DNA of 64,000 bases from Pseudoalteromonas sp. MMG007 (GCF_018100985.1 NZ_JAGJEI010000017.1:1-64000), one strand, 5' to 3'. Shown: positions 1 through 10,948, numbered from the stretch's first letter. A program made the numbers and translations. The notes: generated from the sequence alone by a model not told the origin.

Positions 1-1
1 G

Positions 2-3000
2 GAGGACGATCAAGGCAATACACAAACCTTTACCACCATGGTTGATGCCGATGGCGACTTCTCTATAGAAGTACCGACTGCATTGGCTGAAGGGCCATAC
101 AGCATCGAAGCAAGTATTAGCGATGTCGCAGGTAACAGCAATGATATTACCGGTAGCGGTAACATCGATACCACCGCGCCAAGTGTGAGTGTGGATGCAC
201 CTATACTCACTAACGACAGTACGCCAGCGGTGACAGGCAGCAGTGATGCGCCTAACAGCACCATCACGGTAATGTTTACTGATGCTGCAAATGTCACTCA
301 AACCATTGATGTGCAAACGGATATCAACGGTGACTGGAGTGCCACCCCTCCAACTGATTTAGCCGAAGGGAGTTACAGTGTTAGCGCCAGCATTACTGAT
401 GCTGCAGGCAATACTGGCACAAGCACAGACAGTGGTGAAGTGGATGTAACCCCACCAGATCTGAGAATTATTCCTGCATTTGCAACTGGTAATTTAGTTT
501 CACTTTCGGGAGAGTCGGATTTACCTGAAGGTTCAGTGATCACAATTACTCAGTATTTAGTAGGTGGCGCTGTAGGCGCGACTTACACAGCTACGACAAA
601 TGCTGATGGCTCATGGGGTGTTGCAAATATAACAGTTCCCTTACTTGGTCTTGCTTATGTAACAGCAAGTGCAAGTGATGCCGCTGGTAACGTTGTTACT
701 GTTAACTCGCTTGATTTTGATAACGAAGCACCAGCGCTCACAGTGACTGTTGATGCCTTATCGAACGATGCTACGCCTGTAATTTCTGGCGTCACTGATA
801 TGGAGGAGGGAGCTGCGATACAACTTACCGTTGTTGATAGCGCTGGGCAGAGTCAAGAATTTACGGCTATTGTTCAAGCAAATGGAGGTTGGTCTGTTGA
901 AGTACCAACAGAACTCTCTCAAGGTCAGTACACTGTAACTGCAGAGGTAAGTGATGAAGTTGGTAATTTAACTAGTGAGCAAGCACAAGGTGAGATAGAC
1001 AGTATTGGACCGACTCTTAGTGTTAATCCTATTGATACTACAGCAGATACGACGCCAATTATTTCAGGCACAAGTAATGAGATTGGTGCTGATGTAACCA
1101 TTATTATCGGCGGTCAAACACTAATAGCAACGGTGGATACTGATGGTAATTGGCAAGTCGATGTCCCCGTAGCGCTTGTTGATGGTGATTATACTGCGCA
1201 AGTAAGTATTACCGATATCGCTAATAATACCAGCAGCACGACAATTGATTTAACAATTGATACCCAAGTACCTGTTGTTGTGCTTAATGATATAACGGTA
1301 TTTAATACTGCTACACCAATAATAAGTGGTACTTCAACTGAACCACAGAATACGGTGGTCGATATAGTTATTACAGATAGCAACGGTGATAAACATACTT
1401 TAACCGCAATAGTTGATGCTAACGGCGATTGGCAAGTTACGGCGCCAAGCTTGCCAGGTGGCAATTATGATGTAGAGGTAAGTATTACCGATGACGCTGG
1501 CAATGCAGGCTCCGATACAGGTTCGAGTTTTATTGATACTCAAGCACCAAGTATTACTATAAACGCATTAGGTACAATTAATGAGAGCACGCCAACTATT
1601 TCAGGCACATCTAATGAACCTGAAAACACGAGTATTACAGTAACTGTGACTAACGGAGGTAATACCGAGATTTACACAACTGTTGTTAGTGCAGGAGGTA
1701 CTTGGACTGTAGATATTACAGATGCACTGACTGATGGTGAAGTTACTGTTTCTGCAAGTGTTACTGATGTCGCAGGGAATGAATCCGTTGCAAATAGTAC
1801 CGCAATATTAAATACCAATGCGCCTACAATTAATATTAATACAATTGTTGATACAAACGATCAAACACCTGCAATATCAGGCACAAGTAGTGCGACAGAT
1901 AACACAGAAATCACAGTCGTTATAACTGACGTTAATAACGTTTCACATACTGTAACTACATCTGTGGTAGGCGGGGTGTGGAGTGTCGATGCGACAAATA
2001 TTCTCCCAGAAGGTGAATTTACTGTTTCAGCTAGTGTTACTGAAGGTGGCTTAACGAGTAATGCAGCGGGCGAGGGCGTGATCGATTTAACTCCACCAGC
2101 ACTTAATATTACACCGCCGGTAATGTCTAATGATACTACACCTACAATTTCAGGAAGTTCGACAGCTCCACAAGGCGCAATAGTTGTAATTCTACTTACT
2201 GACAGCCTAGGCGATGAGCAAACGATTAATGCGACGGTAGGGGCTGATGGTACTTGGTCGGTTGCAGCAAGTATAGAGCTGAGTGAAGGTTCATATACTA
2301 TAAACGCATCAACTACAGACACAGCTGGTAACCCTGTAAATACGAGCTCTACAGGTATAGTTGATATAACCGCACCAATCGTAACTATTGACGACATTGT
2401 TGGAAGTACCGATTTAACTCCCAGTGTGTCAGGTAGTGTTACCGGAGCAACGGTAGGTGATAGCGTTGTTGTCGTATTTATTGATGCACAAGGTAACGAG
2501 CACTCTGTAAACACAACAGTGCAAGCCGGCGGTGCTTGGACTGTTGAGGCCGGTAATAGTCTCTCACAGGGAGATTATTCTGTTGAGGTGTTTATTACCG
2601 ATAATGCAGGAAATACCGGTGATGCACTTGTCACCGCGACTATAGATACCATTGCACCTGAGATTAGTATTAACCAAAGTTCACTAGTACTTACACAAGA
2701 CAGCACACCTCTGATCTCGGGCACATCAAACGAAGCCAACGCCAATGTTATTGTTACCTTTACTGATTCTGCAGGGGCTTCTCATCAAATGACAGTCCAA
2801 ACAGACGCTGATGGTAACTGGCAAGCGGCTGCTGATAATATTTTGGCTGACGGTGTTTACAGTGTAAGTGCAACTATTAGCGATGCTGCAGGCAATATTT
2901 CTACTGATAGTAAAACCGGTGGCGAAGTTGATACCGTTGGACCTGAGTTAACAATAGTGCCTTCATTTTTAGTTGGAGGGCTATTGTCACTATCTGGTAC

Positions 3001-6000
3001 CTCTGATTTGGGCCCTAATCAAACTGTAACTGTAACAACTAGACTTGCAGGAAGTTTAGTTGATAGTACTTATGAAGTACTCACCGACGCTAATGGTGAT
3101 TGGGAATTACTTGGCCTGACAATTAATGTTATAGGCTTGTCTACAGTGACTGCATCAGCTACAGATGAAGCGGGTAATACAACGACTATAACAACAGCAG
3201 ATATAGATAACACAACGCCGCTACTCGATGCAGTCGTTAACTTTGTAACTGGAGAGGGGGATCTGCCTATAATTAGTGGGTCAACCGATCAAGCACCAGG
3301 CACGGAAGTGTTAGTTAGAGTTGTTGATAGCGAGAACGCGGTACAAGAGCTAGTTGCAATAGTGCAAGACGATCAATCTTGGGCTATTCGAGTACCACAA
3401 TCTCTCGCTGAAGGATTATTTAATGTAACCGTAGATATAGTAAACGAAGTCGGTTTAACAACAACAACCTTAGTGAGCGATGTTGTAGATACCATATCAC
3501 CAACACTTGGCTTAGAGGTTATTGGATCAACATCAGATTCATCGCCAATAATTCAAGGTACCAGTGATTTAATTAATGGTGTGGTAGAGATTCAGCTGGA
3601 CGGTGGTTCAGTACTCACAACGACAGTGAATGCAGCTGGGTTATTTTCACTCCAGATAGATGCGCTAACTGAAGGGCAACACGTTGCTAATGTGAGCATT
3701 ACAGATGATGCAGGAAACGTAGTTACCGATACGCTTGAATTCGTCGTTGATACACTGGTGCCAGTGGTTGATATTTTACCACTGAGCATTAGCAATACTG
3801 ATATATTAACAATTTCAGGTACATCAGAAGAAGCACCAGGTACAGACATTGATGTAACTGTTATTGGCAGTAATGGTGAAGAAACAGTTTTCGATGCTAT
3901 TGTCGGTAGCGATGGCAAGTGGTCTTTAGTAACAACTAGCCTATTAGATGGTATTTATAGTGTGTATGCGAGTATAACTGATGCTGCAGGTAATACTGGG
4001 CAATCACTCATTGAGCAAGTGACTATAGATACCATTCCGCCTGCGTTAGAAATAGATGCGTTCGGAGTACTTAATACTTTAACACCAACAATTACAGGCT
4101 CTAGCGATGAAGAAGTAGGGAGTCTAATTACAGTAAATATTACTGACTCAACAGGTGGTGTACAAACAGTAACAACTACTGTTCTTGGAGATGGTAGTTG
4201 GTCTGTGATTGCTTCTGCATTACCTGAAGGAGAAATTACAGTGGAGGCTATAAGTATTGATAGCGCTGGTAATAAAACCACTGTAAATCAAATTGGTACA
4301 GTTAGTACAACCCTGCCAAGTTTGTTGATAGACCCAATAATTGATACAAGCGATATAACGCCGACCATTAGCGGCACAACAGATGTATTAAATGGCAACG
4401 TAGAGGTCGTTATTACTGACAGTGACGGCACGGCTACCACTTATAATACAATGGCTATAGCAGGTTTATGGACTTTAGTACCTGCAGTACCATTAGCTGA
4501 AGGCACTTTTACAGTGACTGCTACGGTTGAAAATTTAGGTGGTACAAGTACTACAAGCCTTGATGGCGTAATTGATTTAACACCGCCAACAATTGAAATT
4601 GAGCAGTTAGCAGTTACTAATAATCCGCTACCTACCATTACAGGGACAAGTAATGCACCAGCAGGTACAACGCTGAGCGTAGTTATTACTGATGCTAATA
4701 ACGATTCACAAACTATTACCGCTCAAGTTTCAGGAAGTGGCACATGGTCAGTAACAGCGACTACCGAGCTTAGTGAAGGTAGCTTTAGTGCAACAGCATC
4801 AATAAGTGATACTGCGGGTAACTCATCAAGCGATACAATGGTTTCAAGCACTGATTACACGGCACCTATTGTATTTATAGATGCTATCGCAGTTGGTCAA
4901 GAAACAACACCTACCATTACGGGTTCTGTAACTGGAAGCTTTGCAGGTGCAGCGGTTATAGTTACGTTTACAGATTCAGCTGGTGCTTCGCACAGTGTTG
5001 AAAAAACAGTTGGTGATGGTGGAACCTGGAGTGTTGAGGCTGAAGAAGTGCTTAGTGAAGGTAATTACACTGTAGATGTAAGCACTGCTGATGGTGCAGG
5101 TAATATTGGTACGCAATCCACAAGTGGCACAATTGACTCAGGTATTACAATTGACTCTGGGTTAGAAATAACAGCAGATCAAACCCCAATTATAACAGGT
5201 ACAGCCGCTCCTGGTGAGTCTGTAACTGTTACCTTTAGTGGTCCAACTGAAAGTATTGTATTAATAGAAACTGTTGATGCATCAGGTGTATGGAGTGCTA
5301 CAGCTAATACGACCTTATCTGAAGGGGCTTATACTGTAACAGCAGTAGCAACTGATGCATCAGGTAATACAACCTCAAGCGGTAGCGTATCTGGGTTGGT
5401 TATTGATACAACACCAATTAACTTTACAGTAACGCCTGAGTACCTCCTAGATGTGTCACTACCATTTCTACCTCCTGTGAGTGCTTTAGTTGGTTACGAA
5501 GGTACATCTGATGGCGGTGAGGGAAGTAAAGTCTATATTTTCGACTCATTAGTTTTAAGCATTGATTTAGCATTAACTTCAGCACCATATGCAGTTGTAG
5601 ATGCTCAAGGTAATTGGGACTCTACTAATTTAGATCTGAATCTCTTAAATTTACTGGGTACAGGTCTTGAAAATACGTATTTCTATACTGTGGACGAAGC
5701 CGGTAACTATCAAGTTAAAAATGGTAATGATGTGTTTATAGAGTCCGGCAATATTTACGATAATGGAGCAAGCTCAGGTGCTGGCGACACTATGCCTGCG
5801 TCATTTTTTGATGAGTCAGCATTGGGTGATACGCAAGGTGATGGAGTGTTAAACACCGAAACCATCAATTTAGCAAATGTTGGAACAATGGCAAGCGCGG
5901 CAGAGCAGGTGGTAGAGGTTAGTGAAACAGAGCCGCTAAGCATAAACGATGTAATAATTGACTCTGAAACAGAGCAGTTAGTCGCTTTAAATAATCTACT

Positions 6001-6148
6001 TGATGAAGAAGGCTCTGCAATTGCTTATAGCCCAGCACAAAGTGGAGGAAGTATTGACGATGCCACGCCAGCAGCCGATGTTCAAAACCAATCAGAGGAA
6101 ATGATTAAGCACTTAATCGAAAATGGTAATAACCAAACAGATATTTAA
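2..6148 (+). CDS. Giant Ig-like repeat surface protein, 3' part (5' end outside window)
   Basis: The reading frame is open to the left edge, so the ATG at 38 is internal and the true start lies upstream. The visible 2,048 codons are almost entirely tandem bacterial Ig-like domains of about 90 residues. Each opens near D-x-x-x-P, carries a 'TPxISGTS' strand, a 'GxWSV' strand and ends with 'ITDAAGN'. This is the build of large secreted or cell-surface adhesins such as BapA and SiiE. The last 200 residues (from about 5550) diverge, lose the repeat pattern and end in an acidic, Asn/Gln-rich tail (IENGNNQTDI). I see no LPxTG, no RTX nonapeptides and no beta-barrel, so the export route is unclear; type I secretion is the family expectation. 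No secretion genes are next to it here. Adhesion and biofilm function is inferred from the family. Confidence 0.85.
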   Translation, partial: EDDQGNTQTFTTMVDADGDFSIEVPTALAEGPYSIEASISDVAGNSNDITGSGNIDTTAPSVSVDAPILTNDSTPAVTGSSDAPNSTITVMFTDAANVTQTIDVQTDINGDWSATPPTDLAEGSYSVSASITDAAGNTGTSTDSGEVDVTPPDLRIIPAFATGNLVSLSGESDLPEGSVITITQYLVGGAVGATYTATTNADGSWGVANITVPLLGLAYVTASASDAAGNVVTVNSLDFDNEAPALTVTVDALSNDATPVISGVTDMEEGAAIQLTVVDSAGQSQEFTAIVQANGGWSVEVPTELSQGQYTVTAEVSDEVGNLTSEQAQGEIDSIGPTLSVNPIDTTADTTPIISGTSNEIGADVTIIIGGQTLIATVDTDGNWQVDVPVALVDGDYTAQVSITDIANNTSSTTIDLTIDTQVPVVVLNDITVFNTATPIISGTSTEPQNTVVDIVITDSNGDKHTLTAIVDANGDWQVTAPSLPGGNYDVEVSITDDAGNAGSDTGSSFIDTQAPSITINALGTINESTPTISGTSNEPENTSITVTVTNGGNTEIYTTVVSAGGTWTVDITDALTDGEVTVSASVTDVAGNESVANSTAILNTNAPTININTIVDTNDQTPAISGTSSATDNTEITVVITDVNNVSHTVTTSVVGGVWSVDATNILPEGEFTVSASVTEGGLTSNAAGEGVIDLTPPALNITPPVMSNDTTPTISGSSTAPQGAIVVILLTDSLGDEQTINATVGADGTWSVAASIELSEGSYTINASTTDTAGNPVNTSSTGIVDITAPIVTIDDIVGSTDLTPSVSGSVTGATVGDSVVVVFIDAQGNEHSVNTTVQAGGAWTVEAGNSLSQGDYSVEVFITDNAGNTGDALVTATIDTIAPEISINQSSLVLTQDSTPLISGTSNEANANVIVTFTDSAGASHQMTVQTDADGNWQAAADNILADGVYSVSATISDAAGNISTDSKTGGEVDTVGPELTIVPSFLVGGLLSLSGTSDLGPNQTVTVTTRLAGSLVDSTYEVLTDANGDWELLGLTINVIGLSTVTASATDEAGNTTTITTADIDNTTPLLDAVVNFVTGEGDLPIISGSTDQAPGTEVLVRVVDSENAVQELVAIVQDDQSWAIRVPQSLAEGLFNVTVDIVNEVGLTTTTLVSDVVDTISPTLGLEVIGSTSDSSPIIQGTSDLINGVVEIQLDGGSVLTTTVNAAGLFSLQIDALTEGQHVANVSITDDAGNVVTDTLEFVVDTLVPVVDILPLSISNTDILTISGTSEEAPGTDIDVTVIGSNGEETVFDAIVGSDGKWSLVTTSLLDGIYSVYASITDAAGNTGQSLIEQVTIDTIPPALEIDAFGVLNTLTPTITGSSDEEVGSLITVNITDSTGGVQTVTTTVLGDGSWSVIASALPEGEITVEAISIDSAGNKTTVNQIGTVSTTLPSLLIDPIIDTSDITPTISGTTDVLNGNVEVVITDSDGTATTYNTMAIAGLWTLVPAVPLAEGTFTVTATVENLGGTSTTSLDGVIDLTPPTIEIEQLAVTNNPLPTITGTSNAPAGTTLSVVITDANNDSQTITAQVSGSGTWSVTATTELSEGSFSATASISDTAGNSSSDTMVSSTDYTAPIVFIDAIAVGQETTPTITGSVTGSFAGAAVIVTFTDSAGASHSVEKTVGDGGTWSVEAEEVLSEGNYTVDVSTADGAGNIGTQSTSGTIDSGITIDSGLEITADQTPIITGTAAPGESVTVTFSGPTESIVLIETVDASGVWSATANTTLSEGAYTVTAVATDASGNTTSSGSVSGLVIDTTPINFTVTPEYLLDVSLPFLPPVSALVGYEGTSDGGEGSKVYIFDSLVLSIDLALTSAPYAVVDAQGNWDSTNLDLNLLNLLGTGLENTYFYTVDEAGNYQVKNGNDVFIESGNIYDNGASSGAGDTMPASFFDESALGDTQGDGVLNTETINLANVGTMASAAEQVVEVSETEPLSINDVIIDSETEQLVALNNLLDEEGSAIAYSPAQSGGSIDDATPAADVQNQSEEMIKHLIENGNNQTDI
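455..5413 (+). repeat. Higher-order repeat: nine-Ig-domain block present twice
   Basis: Within the adhesin gene, domains recur in the same order with a long period. A distinctive domain with 'PDLRIIPAF' begins at 455. Its counterpart 'PELTIVPSF' begins at 2942, and a third, diverged one ('PINFTVTPEY') at 5414. The spacings are 2,487 and 2,472 bp (829 and 824 codons). Domains after each start also match position by position: for example 'SVTGATVGDSVVVVF' in unit one against 'SVTGSFAGAAVIVTF' in unit two, and 'VPVVVLNDI' against 'VPVVDILPL'. DNA identity is low, so the duplication is old. Confidence 0.75.
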
Positions 6149-6182
6149 TCTTTGGTTATAAAGCTAAATATTAAATATATAG

Positions 6183-6220
6183 ATAAGGCCAAAAGTATTC
6201 ACTTTTGGCCTTATTATTTT
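6183..6220. terminator. Bidirectional intrinsic terminator between adhesin gene and mutS
   Basis: A perfect 12-bp stem (6185-6196 with 6201-6212, AAGGCCAAAAGT/ACTTTTGGCCTT) has a 4-nt loop and is followed by TTATTATTTTT. Being A-rich on one side and T-rich on the other, it can serve both converging genes. Confidence 0.85.
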
Positions 6221-6262
6221 TAGGCAATAGAGCCTCTTTATTTAAACTGTATATTTATAAGT

Positions 6263-8845
6263 TCAAAGCAGTGCTTTTAATTTATAAAGCAGTTCGTGCG
6301 CTTGGCGAGGCGATAAATTATCAGGGTCAATAGCACTTAATTGTTCTTCGACTTGTGAAGGCTCAATAACAGCGTCGTTATTAAATGTAAACGCTTGTTG
6401 CTCTGTATTAGGCGTAGTAACACTTTGGTGATTTTCAAGTAACTTAAGTTTTTGTTTAGCTTGCGCAATTACCGTTTTAGGCACACCGGCAAGTGCAGCT
6501 ACTTGTAAACCAAAACTCTTGCTTGCTGCACCGTCGAGAACTGTATGCATAAATGCGATTGTGTCGTTATGCTCTATTGCATCAAGGTGTACGTTTACAA
6601 GCCCTTGGGTTTGCTCTGCAAGCTCTGTTAGTTCAAAGTAGTGGGTTGCAAACAGTGTTTTAGCTGAAATTTTTGATGCTAAATGATCAGCTGTGGCATA
6701 CGCAAGCGAAAGCCCGTCGTAGGTACTTGTACCTCGCCCAATTTCATCCATTAACACCAAAGACTGCGCTGTAGCATTATTTAAAATAGTGGCGGTTTCG
6801 GTCATTTCTACCATGAAGGTTGAGCGGCCAGAGGCTAAATCATCACTTGCACCAATACGCGTAAATATACGGTCTATATTACCAATTTTTGCGCTATCAG
6901 CAGGGACATAACAGCCAATGTGCGCCATTAATACAATAAGCGCTGTTTGACGCATATAGGTTGATTTACCACCCATATTTGGACCTGTAATAATCAACAT
7001 TTTGCGCTGGCTATTAAGCTCTACAGGATTTGCAATGAAGGGTTCTTTCATTACCTGTTCAACAACTGGGTGACGACCTTGTTTAATGCTAATGTTGTCG
7101 TTGTCGCATAATTGTGGTTTAGCATAATTAAGTGCAAAGGCACGCTCTGCTAAGTTATTTAATACATCTAAATCAGCAAGCGCAGCGGCCATTATTTGCA
7201 GCTGTTCAATGTGCGGGGCTATAAATTCAAATAACTCTTCGTATAGTTGTTTTTCAAGCGCGAGCGCTTTTGATTGGCTGCCAAGTACTTTATCTTCATG
7301 CTCTTTAAGCTCTGGAATAATATAGCGTTCATTATTTTTAAGTGTCTGGCGACGAATATAATCAGCAGGTACTAAATGTGAATTGGCGCGACTCACTTCT
7401 ATAAAAAAGCCGTGTACTCGGTTATAGCCAATTTTTAATGTACTAATGCCTGTACGTTCACGCTCGCGTTGTTCAAGTTGTTCAAGTACATCTGTGGCAC
7501 CTTTACTTAGGTTACGCCACTCATCTAACTCGCTATTATAACCCGGCGCAATCACGCCCCCATCACGAATAAGTACTGGCGGATTATCAATAACAGCACG
7601 CTCTAGCAATGCTTGTAGATCTGGTAGTTCTGGCGAGTGTTGGATAATACTTGTTATGCGCGGGTCACTCGCATCACTTAATAAATTATGCAGCGGGGCA
7701 AGTGCTTGTAATGCACTGCGCAGGCGTGTTAAATCTCTTGGGCGTGCAGTACATAGCGCTAATCGCGCTATTACACGTTCTATATCACCAATATCTTTTA
7801 GTGATTCGTGTAATTCGCTGCAAAGTTGTACGTCTAAAATTGCACTAATAGCATTTAAACGAGAATTAAGCTCATCTTTATTACGTATAGGTGTGTGAAT
7901 TCGGCGTTTTAATAAACGTGAGCCCATCGCTGTTGCCGTTTTATCAAGTACTTGTGCGAGGGTGTTTTCAAATCCGCCTGATAGATTAACCGTTAGTTCT
8001 AAATTTTTACGGGTTGCGGCATCTAAAATAACCGCATGCTCGTTGTGCTCAAGCGTAATAGCACGAATATGAGGTAAAGCAATACGTTGTGTATCTTTTA
8101 CGTATTGCATTAAACAGCCGGCGGCTACGAGTGCTGAGTGAGCTTTTTCTACACCAAATCCAACGAGATCCTTGGTACCAAATTGCTCGCACAATAAGTG
8201 CTGCGCCGTATCTAAATCAAATTCCCACTCAGGGCGGCGGCGGGCGCCTTTTATATGTTCAATTAAATGTGTATTTTCAAAGCTTTCGCTATAGAGTAAT
8301 TCTGCTGGCGATAAACGCTGTAGCGTTGAGCTAAAAGCTTCGTCAGTATTTACTTCTACAATGTTAAAACGCCCTGAGTTTATATCAAGGTAAGCAATGC
8401 CGTATTGGCCTTTTTTGTTTTGCCAAACACTGGTAAGCAGATTGTCTTGTCGCTCTTGTAGTAGTGCTTCATCTGATATAGTACCGGGTGTGACAATACG
8501 TACTACTTTTCGCTCAACAGGGCCTTTACTGGTTGCGGGATCGCCAACTTGTTCACAAATAGCAACCGATTCGCCCATTTGTACTAAACGGGCTAAGTAG
8601 TTTTCTACGGCATGATAAGGTACACCGGCCATAGGTATTGGATCGCCGCCCGCTTTACCGCGGTGCGTTTGCGATATATCAAGAAGTTGAGCTGCGCGTT
8701 TAGCGTCATCAAAAAAAAGTTCGTAAAAATCTCCCATACGATAAAACAATAAAATATCGCGATGCTCTGATTTTATTTTTAGATACTGCTGCATCATAGG
8801 GGTTTGTTGTTTTATAGTGTGTGGTGCATAAAGATCAAACGACAT
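6263..8845 (-). CDS. mutS: DNA mismatch repair protein MutS
   Basis: MutS binds base mismatches and small loops and, with MutL, starts strand-directed repair. The 860-residue product has the N-terminal mismatch-binding F-x-E motif (FYE, residues 40-42, within RMGDFYELF), the clamp and lever regions, and the C-terminal ABC-type ATPase with Walker A '[13 protein letters not shown]', '[20 protein letters not shown]' and '[10 protein letters not shown]'. Length fits the family (E. coli, 853). An in-frame TTG at 8857 would add four residues, but the ATG at 8845 begins the usual '[10 protein letters not shown]' type of N-terminus and is preferred. The start is only 21 bp from the divergent pncC start, so each gene's promoter must lie in or next to the other's 5' end. 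Confidence 0.97.
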   Translation of the reverse strand: MSFDLYAPHTIKQQTPMMQQYLKIKSEHRDILLFYRMGDFYELFFDDAKRAAQLLDISQTHRGKAGGDPIPMAGVPYHAVENYLARLVQMGESVAICEQVGDPATSKGPVERKVVRIVTPGTISDEALLQERQDNLLTSVWQNKKGQYGIAYLDINSGRFNIVEVNTDEAFSSTLQRLSPAELLYSESFENTHLIEHIKGARRRPEWEFDLDTAQHLLCEQFGTKDLVGFGVEKAHSALVAAGCLMQYVKDTQRIALPHIRAITLEHNEHAVILDAATRKNLELTVNLSGGFENTLAQVLDKTATAMGSRLLKRRIHTPIRNKDELNSRLNAISAILDVQLCSELHESLKDIGDIERVIARLALCTARPRDLTRLRSALQALAPLHNLLSDASDPRITSIIQHSPELPDLQALLERAVIDNPPVLIRDGGVIAPGYNSELDEWRNLSKGATDVLEQLEQRERERTGISTLKIGYNRVHGFFIEVSRANSHLVPADYIRRQTLKNNERYIIPELKEHEDKVLGSQSKALALEKQLYEELFEFIAPHIEQLQIMAAALADLDVLNNLAERAFALNYAKPQLCDNDNISIKQGRHPVVEQVMKEPFIANPVELNSQRKMLIITGPNMGGKSTYMRQTALIVLMAHIGCYVPADSAKIGNIDRIFTRIGASDDLASGRSTFMVEMTETATILNNATAQSLVLMDEIGRGTSTYDGLSLAYATADHLASKISAKTLFATHYFELTELAEQTQGLVNVHLDAIEHNDTIAFMHTVLDGAASKSFGLQVAALAGVPKTVIAQAKQKLKLLENHQSVTTPNTEQQAFTFNNDAVIEPSQVEEQLSAIDPDNLSPRQAHELLYKLKALL

Positions 8846-8866
8846 GTATTTACCCAAAGGCTGAAT

Positions 8867-9358
8867 ATGGAATTACATCAAGAGATTAAAACACTTGCTG
8901 CGCAATTAGGCGCTATTTTAACGGATAAATGCTTATGGATCACTACTGCTGAATCATGCACTGGTGGCGGAGTGAGTTATGCGCTTACAGATACCCCTGG
9001 TAGCTCGCGGTATTTAGGGCGTGCGTTTGTTACATACAGCAATGAGGCAAAGCACGAATTAATTAATGTAGCGACGAGCACATTGAAGCAATTTGGAGCG
9101 GTAAGCGAGCAAACAGTGAAGGAAATGGCATTTGGTGCCATAAACGCGGCTAATGCCGATGTTGCAATTGCTATTTCAGGTATTGCAGGGCCGGGCGGCG
9201 CTACTCCCGGTAAGCCTGTTGGCTTTGTGTGGTTTTGCATACAAATTGCTGGTAAGCAATTCACTTTTAAGCAAGTATTTAGTGGTGATAGAACGCAAGT
9301 TAGAGTGCAAGCTATTGAATTTTCATTGAAAAAAACTATAGAGAAGATAAATTTATAA
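8867..9358 (+). CDS. pncC: Nicotinamide-nucleotide amidohydrolase PncC (CinA C-terminal family)
   Basis: PncC deamidates nicotinamide mononucleotide to nicotinate mononucleotide, recycling NMN, including that released by DNA ligase. The 163-residue product is the stand-alone CinA C-terminal domain: the catalytic Ser30 lies in '[10 protein letters not shown]', Tyr57 and Lys62 in '[11 protein letters not shown]', and the glycine-rich '[16 protein letters not shown]' follows. The frame is open back to an ATG at 8804, but that would overlap mutS. The ATG at 8867 follows AAAGG at 8856-8860 and gives the family's normal length (E. coli, about 165). It sits directly upstream of recA, as in E. coli, and read-through into recA is possible. 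Confidence 0.93.
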   Translation: MELHQEIKTLAAQLGAILTDKCLWITTAESCTGGGVSYALTDTPGSSRYLGRAFVTYSNEAKHELINVATSTLKQFGAVSEQTVKEMAFGAINAANADVAIAISGIAGPGGATPGKPVGFVWFCIQIAGKQFTFKQVFSGDRTQVRVQAIEFSLKKTIEKINL

Positions 9359-9365
9359 ATTTCGC

Positions 9366-9393
9366 TTGATACTGTGGTTTCATACAGTATACT
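9366..9393 (+). promoter_or_regulatory. recA promoter with LexA (SOS) box
   Basis: A sigma-70 promoter reads TTGATA (9366-9371), a 16-bp spacer and TATACT (9388-9393). The spacer contains a perfect LexA operator CTGT-N8-ACAG at 9372-9387. The arrangement is nearly that of the E. coli recA promoter, so LexA repression with induction by DNA damage is expected. The recA Shine-Dalgarno GGAG is at 9414-9417. Confidence 0.93.
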
Positions 9394-9423
9394 TGTTCGC
9401 ATTAGCTGGATTTGGAGAACAAA

Positions 9424-10467
9424 ATGAACGATAACAAACAAAAAGCGTTGGACGCTGCACTATCACAAATAGAGCGTCAATTTGGTAAAGGATCAATCAT
9501 GAAGCTGGGCGACAATAAAGCCCTAAACATTGATGCAGTATCTACTGGTTCATTAGGGATCGACATTGCTTTAGGCATAGGCGGTTTACCTATGGGTCGT
9601 ATTGTTGAAGTGTATGGTCCTGAATCTTCAGGTAAAACAACACTTACTTTACAAGTTATCGCACAAGCTCAAAAAGAAGGTAAAACATGTGCCTTTGTTG
9701 ATGCTGAGCATGCTCTAGATCCAGTATACGCACAAAAACTAGGTGTTAACATTGATGAGCTTTTAGTGTCTCAGCCAGATACGGGTGAGCAAGCACTAGA
9801 AATTTGTGACATGTTAGTACGTTCAAGTGCGGTAGATGTTGTTATTGTCGATTCTGTTGCTGCACTTACACCAAAAGCTGAAATTGAAGGCGACATGGGC
9901 GACTCGCACATGGGCTTACAAGCACGTTTAATGTCGCAAGCATTACGTAAGCTTACGGGTAATATTAAACGTTCTAATACGTTATGTATTTTCATTAACC
10001 AAATTCGTATGAAAATTGGTGTAATGTTTGGTAACCCTGAAACAACAACTGGTGGTAATGCCCTTAAGTTTTACGCATCAGTTCGTATTGATATTCGTCG
10101 AATTGGTTCTGTAAAAGAAGGCGATGAAGTTGTTGGTAACGAAACGCGCGTTAAAATTGTTAAAAACAAAGTAGCACCTCCGTTTAAGCAAGCCGAATTT
10201 ATCATCATGTATGGTGAAGGTATTTCTAAGCAAGGCGAGCTAATTGATTTAGGTGTTAAGCACAAAATTGTTGAAAAAGCAGGTGCTTGGTACAGTTACA
10301 ATGGTAATAAAGTAGGCCAAGGTAAATCAAACTCAATTAAGTTTTTGAAAGAAAACGTAGAAATTGCAGATGAGATTGAAGGCAAACTACGCGACATGTT
10401 ATTGCTAAAAGCGACTATTGAACCAGAAGACGGTGAAGATAAGTTAGGCGATGACGCAGACCTTTAA
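9424..10467 (+). CDS. recA: Recombinase RecA
   Basis: RecA forms filaments on single-stranded DNA, drives homologous strand exchange and triggers LexA self-cleavage. The 347-residue product shows Walker A 'GPESSGKTT' (residues 65-73), '[18 protein letters not shown]', the L2 loop region '[18 protein letters not shown]', and an acidic C-terminal tail ([15 protein letters not shown]). The start is the ATG at 9424, six bases after GGAG; an in-frame TTG at 9412 overlaps that ribosome site and is rejected. A strong terminator follows at once, and the usual recX partner is not downstream. Confidence 0.99.
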   Translation: MNDNKQKALDAALSQIERQFGKGSIMKLGDNKALNIDAVSTGSLGIDIALGIGGLPMGRIVEVYGPESSGKTTLTLQVIAQAQKEGKTCAFVDAEHALDPVYAQKLGVNIDELLVSQPDTGEQALEICDMLVRSSAVDVVIVDSVAALTPKAEIEGDMGDSHMGLQARLMSQALRKLTGNIKRSNTLCIFINQIRMKIGVMFGNPETTTGGNALKFYASVRIDIRRIGSVKEGDEVVGNETRVKIVKNKVAPPFKQAEFIIMYGEGISKQGELIDLGVKHKIVEKAGAWYSYNGNKVGQGKSNSIKFLKENVEIADEIEGKLRDMLLLKATIEPEDGEDKLGDDADL

Positions 10468-10511
10468 GGCTTAAAACGTTCTTTAAGCTTGATTTGACCC
10501 GAGCTTTATAA

Positions 10512-10544
10512 AAAACGCTAACCAGCAATGGTTAGCGTTTTTTT
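10512..10544 (+). terminator. recA intrinsic terminator
   Basis: A 12-bp stem AAAACGCTAACC/GGTTAGCGTTTT (10512-10523 with 10530-10541), a six-base loop and a run of seven T lie 45 bp after the recA stop codon. Confidence 0.93.
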
Positions 10545-10890
10545 GTTTGTGGGAACCTGTAATATAAATTAGCAGTAATACTTATTTCCAACCTGCATAA
10601 GTCTTTGTGAAGCCTAATGAATTAAGTTACACCATAACGTGGTTAAAAGTTTTATTTAGCACAACCAAATAAAAAATATTGCCTAGATTTAGCGCAATTT
10701 TTTTAACGCTAGTAAGACCTTATATAAGTAAATTAATATTAATTATTTTAAGCTGCCAGCTTAATGCAGACTATTTAACTGCTTGCAATATAGAGCAATT
10801 AAATAGCAAGGAAGTGATGATGTTTTAGCACTCGATAGCTAATAATATAGATTGGAATTTAATTAGCTTTAAAACTGCCGCCTAAAAATA
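10545..10890. other. AT-rich intergenic stretch with a small palindrome
   Basis: No convincing gene is visible between the recA terminator and the hairpin at 10891. The one ordered element is a 17-bp near-perfect palindrome at 10748-10764 (TTAAGCTG-C-CAGCTTAA), operator-like in form. A weak hairpin followed by seven T (about 10678-10706) might end a short transcript, but no promoter stands out. Confidence 0.4.
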
Positions 10891-10917
10891 AAAACGACAC
10901 ATATAATGTGTCGTTTT
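10891..10917 (-). terminator. Hairpin terminator, probably for the TonB receptor gene
   Basis: A perfect 12-bp stem AAAACGACACAT/ATGTGTCGTTTT (10891-10902 with 10906-10917) has a three-base loop. On the minus strand it is followed by TTTTTATTTTTA, which suits termination of the receptor gene ending at 11076. It may also act on the plus strand. Confidence 0.7.
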
Positions 10918-10948
10918 TAAATTAAGCTTATAAAAAATCTATGGTTAG

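Noticed and set aside
1861-2514. Long open frame on the minus strand inside the adhesin gene (217 codons), with others like it
   Set aside because: The adhesin's repetitive, codon-biased sequence leaves few stops on the opposite strand; the frame has no ribosome site and its protein has no sense.
8977-9441. 154-codon minus-strand frame across pncC and the recA promoter
   Set aside because: It is antisense to a well-supported gene and runs through the recA LexA box; no ribosome site or family features.
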